Part shown: positions 57,060-64,000 of the stretch, in pieces
How the letters are laid out: each line of letters begins with the position of its first letter
How positions within the stretch are numbered: position 1 is the stretch's first letter
Assembly (NCBI GenBank): GCA_028826165.1
Contig: JAPDFW010000056.1
Span: forward strand, 248,001 to 312,000
Direction: 5' to 3'
DNA: 64,000 nucleotides
Origin: Anaeramoeba ignava
Lineage: Eukaryota; Metamonada; Anaeramoebidae
Translations under genes and position numbers: made by a program
The notes under the pieces: model-generated
The model's database searches: none
Seen by the model: the letters and a program-made list of their open reading frames with translations, nothing else
What the model was told of the DNA's origin: nothing

Positions 57060-57998
57060 ATGGAGTATATTGAACTTAATACAAAACAAAAAATACCAGC
57101 TTTAGGAATTGGAACCTACAGGTCTCCAAAAGGTGAAGTAGGCAAAGCAATAAAAATCGCATTAGAAACAGGATTTAGACACATTGATTGTGCATATTTT
57201 TATGGAAATGAAGATGAAATTGGTGAAATTCTTAAAGAAACATTTGATCAAGGAAAAATCAAAAGAGAAGATGTTTGGATAACTTCTAAGTTATGGAATA
57301 TTTTCCACGATCCAAAAGATGTTCAAGAAGGTTGTGAAAAAACAATTAAAGATCTTCAATGTGGTTATCTTGATCTATTTCTTATTCATTGGCCTGTTTG
57401 TTTTGAAAAAAGAAATGATCTTGATTTGCTCCCAAGAAAAGATGAAAACACAATGAGTACTGTTGATATTCCATTAATTGAAACATGGCATGCAATGGAA
57501 AAACTTGTTGAAATTGGACTTGTTAAATCAATTGGAATTTCTAATTTTACAAAAGAAAGGATTGAAGAAATTTATGAAAAAGCAAAGATCAAACCAGTAA
57601 TAAATCAAATTGAAAATCATCCATATCTTCAACAAGAAGAACTTTGCGAATATTGTCGTAAAAATGGAATTCAAATCACAGCTTATTCTCCTCTTGGAAC
57701 AAGTCATTTTAAAAAAGAAAATCCTTCTTTACTTCAAGATCCAATTATTCTTGAAATTGCTAAGAAACATAATGTTTCACCTGCTCAAATTTTAATCAAA
57801 TGGCAAATTCAAAGAGGAAATACTGTTATTCCAAAAGCTGTTAAACCTGAACATATTAAAGATAATTTTGAATGTTTGAAAGTTAAACTTACTGAAGAAG
57901 ATATGAAACAAATTGCAACTCTTGATCGTCATTTCCGTTTTGTTAATCCTCTTAATTTTTGGAATATTGATGTTTATGGAGAAGCTAACAAGAAATAA
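57060..57998 (+). CDS. aldo-keto reductase, copy 1
   Basis: NADPH-dependent cytosolic oxidoreductase of 312 residues and full family length, intronless. The start MEYIELNTKQKIPALGIGTYRS includes the GxGT strand. The catalytic tetrad is complete: Asp and Tyr in HIDCAYFYGNE, Lys in WITSKLW and His in LIHWP. Other motifs are GISNFTKERIEEI, NQIENHPYLQQ, ITAYSPLG and the coenzyme-binding IPKAVKPEHIKDNF. The substrate is unknown; family members reduce aldehydes, ketones and sugars. It is the best preserved of three tandem copies that share long identical stretches, including the 5' leader. Confidence 0.95.
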   Translation: MEYIELNTKQKIPALGIGTYRSPKGEVGKAIKIALETGFRHIDCAYFYGNEDEIGEILKETFDQGKIKREDVWITSKLWNIFHDPKDVQEGCEKTIKDLQCGYLDLFLIHWPVCFEKRNDLDLLPRKDENTMSTVDIPLIETWHAMEKLVEIGLVKSIGISNFTKERIEEIYEKAKIKPVINQIENHPYLQQEELCEYCRKNGIQITAYSPLGTSHFKKENPSLLQDPIILEIAKKHNVSPAQILIKWQIQRGNTVIPKAVKPEHIKDNFECLKVKLTEEDMKQIATLDRHFRFVNPLNFWNIDVYGEANKK

Positions 57999-58136
57999 TT
58001 TCCCAAAATAAATTTTTCCATTTTTTAATTTTCAATCCAAAAATCAATAAAAAAATTAAAACAAAAAAAAAAAAGCAAAAAAAATCCTTTCAAATTTTTT
58101 CTTTTTATTTTTTTCATTTTTTTTCATTTAAAAAGA
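57999..58136 (+). promoter_or_regulatory. spacer and promoter of AKR copy 2
   Basis: 138 bases. The block AAAAAGCAAAAAAAATCCTT, continuing with TCAAATTTTTTCTTTTTATT, is repeated almost exactly in front of copy 3 (63110-63190). Coding sequence and promoter were therefore duplicated together. Confidence 0.55.
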
Positions 58137-59074
58137 ATGGAGTATGTTGAACTTAATACAAAACAAAAAATGCCAGCTTTAGGAATTGGAACCTACAAAT
58201 CACAAAAAGGTGAAGTAGGAAAAGCAATAAAAATTGCATTAGAAACAGGATTTAGACACATTGATTGTGCATATGTTTATGAAAATGAAGATGAAATTGG
58301 TGAAATTCTTAAAGAAACATTTGATCAAGGAAAAATCAAAAGAGAAGATGTTTGGATAACTTCAAAATTATATAATATTTTCCACGATCCAAAAGATGTT
58401 CAACCAGCTTGTGAAAAAACAATTAAAGATCTTCAATGTGGTTATCTTGATTTATATCTTATTCATTGGCCTGTCGCTTTTGAAAAAGAGAGAATCTTGA
58501 ATTGTTCCCAAGAAAAGATGAAAACACAATGAGTACTGTTGATATTCCATTAATTGAAACTTGGTATGCAATGGAAAAACTTGTTGAACTTGGACTTGTT
58601 AAAGCAATTGGAATTTCTAATTGTACAAAAGAAAGAATTGAAGAAATTTATGAAAAAGCAAAAATCAAACCAGCAATACATCAATTTGAAAATCATCCAT
58701 ATCTTCAACAAGAAGAACTTTGCGAATATTGCCATAAACTTGGAATTCAAATTACAGCTTATTCTCCTCTTGGAACAAGTGATTTTAAACAAGAAAATCC
58801 TTCTTTACTTAAAGATCCAGTTATTCTTGAAATTGCTAAGAAACATAATGTTTCACCTGCTCAAATTTTAATCAAATGGAGCATTCAACGAGGAAATGTT
58901 GTTATTCCAAAAGCTGTTAAACCTGAACATATTAAAGATAATTTTGAATGTTTGAAAGTTAAACTTACTGAAGAAGATATGAAACAAATTGCAACTCTTG
59001 ATCGCAATTTCCATTTTGTTAATCCCATTGATTTTTGGAATATTGATCTTTTTGGAGAAGCTAACAAGAAATAA
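58137..59074 (+). CDS. aldo-keto reductase, copy 2 (frameshifted)
   Basis: The sequence is highly similar to copies 1 and 3. The frame is broken at about 58482-58495: GAAAAAGAGAGAATCTTG stands where copy 3 has GCAAAAAGAGATAATCTTG, with a net loss of one base in an A run. Before the break it reads MEYVELNTKQKMPAL to HWPVAFEKE; after it PRKDENTMSTVDIPL to FGEANKK. All four catalytic residues (Asp, Tyr in HIDCAYVYENE; Lys in ITSKLY; His in LIHWP) lie before the break. There are no other stops and no other damage. A consensus error, or very recent inactivation, is likely. The total length matches copy 1. Confidence 0.85.
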
Positions 59075-62000
59075 TTTCCAATTTCAATTTAAAACAATTT
59101 CAATTTCAATTTCAATCCATTTTTTCATTTCAATTTCAATTTTCAATCCATTTTTGATTTTCCGATTTAATTCAAAATAAATCAATTTTCAATCCAATTT
59201 TCAATTTAATTTTCAATTTAATTTTTAATTTAATTTTCAATCTAATTTTCATTTCAATTTCAATTTCAATTTCAATTTCAATTTCAATCAATTTTTGATT
59301 TTCCAATTTAATTCAATCAATTTTTCCAATTTTTTCTAATTTTTAATTTAATTTAATTTTCAATCTAATTTTCAATTTTCAATTTCAATTTTCAATTTAA
59401 TTTTTAATTTAATTTTCAATCCAATTTTCAATCCAATTTTCAATTTAATTTTAATTTTCAATCCAATTTTCAATTTAATTTTCAATTTAATTTTTAATTT
59501 CAATTTTTAATTTTCAATCAATTTTTCAATTTTCAATCTAATTTTCAATTTAATTTTTAATTTAATTTTTAATTTAATTTTTAATTTAATTTTCAATCCA
59601 ATTTTCAATCCAATTTTCAATCAATTTTCAATCCAATTTTCAATCCAATTTTCAATTTAATTTTCAATTTTTTTAATTTAATTTTTCAATTTAATTTTCA
59701 ATTTAATTTTCAATTTAATTTTCAATCCAATTTTCAATTTAATTTTTAATTTAATTTTTAATTTAATTTTCAATTTAATTTTCAATCCAATTTTCAATCC
59801 AATTTTTAATTTAATTTTCAATCCAATTTTCAATTTAATTTTTAATTTAATTTTCAATCTAATTTTCAATTTAATTTTCAATCCAATTTAATTTTCAATT
59901 TAATTTTCAATTTAATTTTAAATTTAATTTTCAATTTAATTTTAATTTAATTTTTAATCAATTTTTCAATCAATTTAATTTTTAATTTAATTTTCAATCC
60001 AATTTTCAATTTAATTTTAAATCAATTTTTAATTTAATTTTCAATCCAATTTAATTTTCAATCCAATTTTAATTTAATTTTTAATCAATTTTCAATCCAA
60101 TTTTCAATTTAATTTTCAATTTAATTTTTAAATTTAATTTTAATTTAATTTTTAATTTTCAATTTAATTTTCAATCCAATTTTCAATCCAATTTTCAATC
60201 CAATTTTAATTTTCAATCCAATTTTAATCCAATTTTCAATTTAATTTTCAATTTAATTTTTAATTTAATTTTTATTCCAATTTTCAATCCAATTTTCAAT
60301 CCAATTTTCAATCCAATTTTCAATCCAATTTTCAATCCAATTTTTGATTTAATTTTCAATTTAATTTTCAATTTAATTTTAATTTAATTTTAATTTTCAA
60401 TTTAATTTTCAATTTAATTTTTAATTTAATTTTCAATTTAATTTTCAATTTAATTTTCAATTTAATTTTAAATTTAATTTTCAATTTAATTTTCAATTTA
60501 ATTTTCAATCCAATTTTTCAATTCAATTTTTTTCAATTTTCAATTTTTTTTCAATTTAATTTTCAATCCAATTTTTCAATTTAATTTTAATTTAATTTTC
60601 AATCCAATTTTCAATTTAATTTTCAATTTAATTTTAATTTTAATTTTTTCAATTTTCAAATTTTAATTTTCAATCAATTTTTTCAATTTTCAATTTTAAT
60701 TTCAATCAATTTTCAATCCAATTTTCAATCCAATTTTCAATCCAATTTTCAATTTAATTTTCAATTTAATTTTTAATTTTCAATTTAATTTTTTTCAATT
60801 TTAATTTTTCAATTTAATTTTTCAATCAATTAATTTTTCAATTTTCAATCAATTTTCAATTTAATTTTCAATTTAATTTTTCAATCCAATTTTAATTTTT
60901 CAATTAATTTTTCAATTTAATTTTCAATCTAATTTTTCAATTTAATTTTCAATCAAATTTTCAATCCAATTTTTCAATCCAATTTTCAATTTAATTTTCA
61001 ATTTAATTTTCAATTTAATTTTCAATCCAATTTTCAATTTTTCAATTTAATTTTCAATCCAATTTTCAATTTAATTTTCAATTTAATTTTTAATTTAATT
61101 TTTAATTTAATTTTCAATCCAATTTTCAATTTAATTTTTTCAATTTAATTTTCAATCCAATTTTCAATTTAATTTTCAATCCAATTTTCAATTTAATTTT
61201 CAATTTAATTTTTCAATCCAATTTTTCCAATTTTCAATTTAATTTTCAATCCCTTCAATTTTCAATCAATTTTTCAATTTTAATTTAATTTTCAATCCAA
61301 TTTTCAATTTAATTTTCAATCCAATTTTCAATTCAATTTTCAATTTAATTTTCAATCCAATTTTCAATTTAATTTTCAATTTTCCAATTTTCAATTTAAT
61401 TTTCAATTTAATTTTCAATCCAATTTTCAATCCAATTTTCAATCCAATTTTCAATTTTTAATTTTCAATTTAATTTTTTCAATCAATTTAATTTTCAATT
61501 AATTTTTTCAATTTTTCCAATTTTCAATTTAATTTTTAATTTAATTTTCAATTTAATTTTCAATCTAATTTTCAATTTAATTTTCAATTTAATTTTCAAT
61601 TTAATTTTCAATCCAATTTTCAATCAATTTTCAATTTAATTTTTCAATTTAATTTTCAATTTAATTTTCAATTTAATTTTTAATCAATTTAATTTTCAAT
61701 TTAATTTTCAATTTAATTTTCAATTTAATTTTCAATTTAATTTTCAATTTAATTTTCAATTTAATTTTCAATTTAATTTTTAATTTTAATTTTCAAAATT
61801 TTTTTCAATCCAATTTTTAATTTTCAATCCAATTTTCAATTAATTTTCAATTTAATTTTTTTTCCAATTTTCAATTTAATTTTCAATCCAATTTTCAATT
61901 TAATTTTTAATTTAATTTTCAATTTAATTTTCAATTTAATTTTCAATTTAATTTTCAATTTTAATTTTAATTTAATTTTCAATTTAATTTTTAATTTTTT

Positions 62001-62880
62001 TTTCAATTTCAATTTAATTTTCAATTTAATTTTCAATCCAATTTTCAATTTAATTTTCAATTTAATTTTTAATTTAATTTTTAATTTAATTTTCAATTTA
62101 ATTTTTAATTTAATTTTTAATTTAATTTTTAATTTAATTTTCAATTTAATTTTCAATTTAATTTTTAATTTAATTTTCAATCCAATTTTCAATTTAATTT
62201 TCAATCCAATTTTCAATCCAATTTTCAATCCAATTTTCAATCCAATTTTCAATTTAATTTTTCAATTTAATTTTCAATCCAATTTTCAATCCAATTTTCA
62301 ATCCAATTTTCAATCCAATTTTCAATCCAATTTTCAATTTAATTTTCAATCAATTTTCAATCCAATTTTCAATCCAATTTTCAATTTAATTTTCAATCTA
62401 ATTTTCAATTCAATTTTTAATTTAATTTTCAATCCAATTTTCAATCCAATTTTCAATCCAATTTTCAATCCAATTTTTAATCCAATTTTCAATTTAATTT
62501 TCAATCCAATTTTTAATCCAATTTTCAATTTAATTTTCAATCCAATTTTCAATTCAATTTTCAATCCAATTTTAAATTTAATTTTCAATTTAATTTTTGA
62601 TTTAATTTTTAATCCAATTTTTAATTTAATTTTCAATCCAATTTTTAATCCAATTTTCAATTTAATTTTCAATCTAATTTTTAATTTAATTTTCAATTTA
62701 ATTTTCAATCCAATTTTCAATTTAATTTTCAATTTAATTTTAAATTTAATTTTTAATTTAATTTTCAATTTAATTTTCAATCCAATTTTTAATTTAATTT
62801 TCAATCCAATTTTTAATTTCATTTTCAATTTAATTTTCAATTTAATTTTTAATCTAATTTTCAATTTAATTTTTATTCTT
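59075..62880. repeat. 3.8-kb satellite, 12-bp AATTTTCAATTT/AATTTTCAATCC units
   Basis: A long tandem array between AKR copies 2 and 3. Units are AATTTTCAATTT, AATTTTCAATCC and AATTTTTAATTT in irregular order, with slippage to 11 or 13 bases. On + there is C but almost no G over 3.8 kb. On the minus strand it gives open Leu-Lys-Ile-Gly-Leu-Lys frames (for example 61836-62252 and 62346-62864) that are artefacts of the 12-bp period. Confidence 0.9.
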
Positions 62881-63196
62881 TTTAATTTATTTATTTAAAT
62901 AAAAAGATCAATTCATTTAAACTCCTAATTTAATAAGAAAAAAAAAAAAAAAAAAAAAAAATAAAAAGAAAACAAAAGTATTTCCAAATAATCCCCTTTA
63001 TTTATTTTATTTATTTATTATTTATTTTATTTTTTTTATTAAAAGAAATTAAATAAATTTTTTTGAGTGACGTAGTTTAGAATTTTATTTAAAAAAAGAA
63101 GAAAAAAGCAAAAAAAAAAAAAAAAGCAAAAAAAATCCTTTCAAATTTTTTCTTTTTATTTTTTTCATTTTTTTCATTTTTTTTATTTAAAAAAGA
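62881..63196 (+). other. spacer and promoter of AKR copy 3
   Basis: The spacer holds non-repetitive A/T sequence, a run of about 22 A at 62940-62961, ATTTATTT repeats at 63001-63030, and one GC-containing island TTGAGTGACGTAGTTTAG at about 63063. It ends with the leader block shared with copy 2. TGACGTA resembles a bZIP/CRE half-type site, but a single occurrence proves nothing. Confidence 0.45.
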
Positions 63197-64000
63197 ATGG
63201 AGTATGTTGAACTTAATACAAAACAAAAAATGCCAGCTTTAGGAATTGGAACCTACAGGTCTCCAAAAGGTGAATTAGGAAAAGCAATAAAAATTGCATT
63301 AGAAACAGGAATTAGACACATTGATTGTGCATACTTTTATGAAAATGAAGATGAAATTGGTGAAGTTCTTAAAGAAACATTTGATCAAGGAAAAATCAAA
63401 AGAGAAGATGTTTGGATAACTTCAAAATTATATAATATTTTCCACGATCCAAAAGATGTTCAAGAAGGTTGTGAAAAAACAATTAAAGATCTTCAATGTG
63501 GTTATCTTGATTTGTTTCTTATTCATTGGCCTGTCGCTTTTGCAAAAAGAGATAATCTTGAATTATTTCCAAAAAATGATGACGACTCAATGTGTACTGT
63601 TGATGTTACATTAATTGAAACATGGCATGCAATGGAAAAACTTGTTGAACTTGGACTTGTTAAAGCAATTGGAATTTCTAATTGTACAAAAGAAAAAATT
63701 GACGAAATTTATGAAAAAGCAAAAATCAAACCAGCAGTGAACCAAATTGAAAATCATCCATATCTTCAACAAGAAGAACTTTGTCAATATTGTCGTAAAC
63801 TTGGAATTCAAATTACAGCTTATTCTCCTCTTGGAACAACTGATTTTAAACAAGAAAATGCTTTATTACTTAAAGATCCAGTTATTCTTGAAATTGCTAA
63901 GAAACATAATGCTTCACCTGCTCAAGTTTTAATCAAATGGAACATTCAAAGAGGAAATGCTGTTATTCCAAAAGCTGTTAAACCTGAACATATTAAAGAT
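63197..64000 (+). CDS. aldo-keto reductase, copy 3 (runs off the window)
   Basis: 268 codons are open to the window end with no stop; about 45 residues are missing on the right. The start MEYVELNTKQKMPALGIGTY and the tetrad (Asp, Tyr in HIDCAYFYENE; Lys in ITSKLY; His in LIHWP) are intact. It differs from copy 1 mainly in the loop after the catalytic His (AFAKRDNLELFPKNDDDSMC), which in this family borders the substrate pocket, so specificity may have shifted. It ends at IPKAVKPEHIKD. Confidence 0.92.
   Translation, partial: MEYVELNTKQKMPALGIGTYRSPKGELGKAIKIALETGIRHIDCAYFYENEDEIGEVLKETFDQGKIKREDVWITSKLYNIFHDPKDVQEGCEKTIKDLQCGYLDLFLIHWPVAFAKRDNLELFPKNDDDSMCTVDVTLIETWHAMEKLVELGLVKAIGISNCTKEKIDEIYEKAKIKPAVNQIENHPYLQQEELCQYCRKLGIQITAYSPLGTTDFKQENALLLKDPVILEIAKKHNASPAQVLIKWNIQRGNAVIPKAVKPEHIKD

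Noticed and set aside
59678-62864. Long minus-strand frames of Leu-Lys-Ile-Gly repeats
   Set aside because: The 12-bp satellite has a period divisible by three and no stop in that frame. There is no start context, splice logic or non-repetitive sequence.
63060-63080. CRE/bZIP site (TGACGTA) upstream of AKR copy 3
   Set aside because: A single 7-base match that is absent in front of copies 1 and 2, so there is no support beyond chance.
1-64000. tRNA or rRNA genes
   Set aside because: I looked for GGTTCGAATCC-type T-loops and rRNA core blocks and saw none; the U2 gene is the only structured RNA I can support.
389-64000. Horizontal transfer from bacteria as the origin of the GC-rich block
   Set aside because: The GC-rich genes encode typical eukaryotic signalling domains (CARMIL-like LRR, RGS, BTB), two have introns in their AT-rich parts, and composition shifts occur inside continuous domains.

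Overview
This is an AT-rich, intron-rich nuclear contig from a protist. At least 38 introns can be placed by splicing known protein families back into frame, all GT-AG, and a divergent U2 snRNA gene is present. Many introns and spacers are swollen with tandem A/T repeats of 6-12 bp. Lys/Ser-, Asn/Gln- and Asp/Glu-rich tracts in the proteins, plus repertoires of Ras, RGS, BTB and ankyrin proteins, fit an amoeboid eukaryote. An Anaeramoeba-like metamonad is my best guess (an inference from style; Pelomyxa/Mastigamoeba-like amoebae or another AT-rich amoeba are alternatives).

Layout. 1-557: last exon of an unidentified + gene. 828-2103 (-): ethanolamine-phosphate cytidylyltransferase. 2412-6093 (-): seven-exon PAP2-family lipid phosphatase. 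6224-6476 (-): U2 snRNA. 6601-10873 (+): nine-exon VPS35L (retriever). 11077-18672 (+): a very unusual protein joining a CARMIL-like PH/LRR region, ankyrin repeats, a Ras-like GTPase domain and an RGS domain. 19049-21137 (+): ankyrin-BTB-BTB protein. 21200-22290: about 145-bp tandem repeat. 22484-24675 (+): coiled-coil plus disordered protein, possibly GPS2-like. 24921-25400 (-): small MED8-like protein. 25489-30842 (-): VPS34, class III PI3-kinase, without a recognisable C2 domain. 31433-32101 (-): AIG1/FAR-17a family membrane protein. 32315-35572 (-): eIF3a. 35823-38428 (+): six-exon Ras-like GTPase. 39705-43382 (+): six-exon SAM50/Omp85 outer-membrane protein. 43516-56800 (-): giant mysterin (RNF213)-like AAA+ protein of about 4,400 residues with no RING. 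57060-64000 (+): three tandem aldo-keto reductases, the second frameshifted, the third running off the window, with a 3.8-kb 12-bp satellite between copies two and three.

Themes. Membrane traffic and phosphoinositides (VPS34, VPS35L, Ras-like), lipid metabolism (PCYT2, PAP2, AIG1) and signalling scaffolds dominate. They are separate genes; nothing here looks like an operon. SAM50 implies a mitochondrion-related organelle with a beta-barrel outer membrane.

Quality caution. Several otherwise intact genes carry single-base frameshifts in or near A runs (VPS34 twice, ANK-BTB, mysterin-like, second AKR), and one exon of the LRR gene is present twice in imperfect form. Residual long-read consensus errors are the simplest explanation, so these are not firm pseudogene calls. 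Exon borders come from reading-frame and family continuity, not from transcripts.
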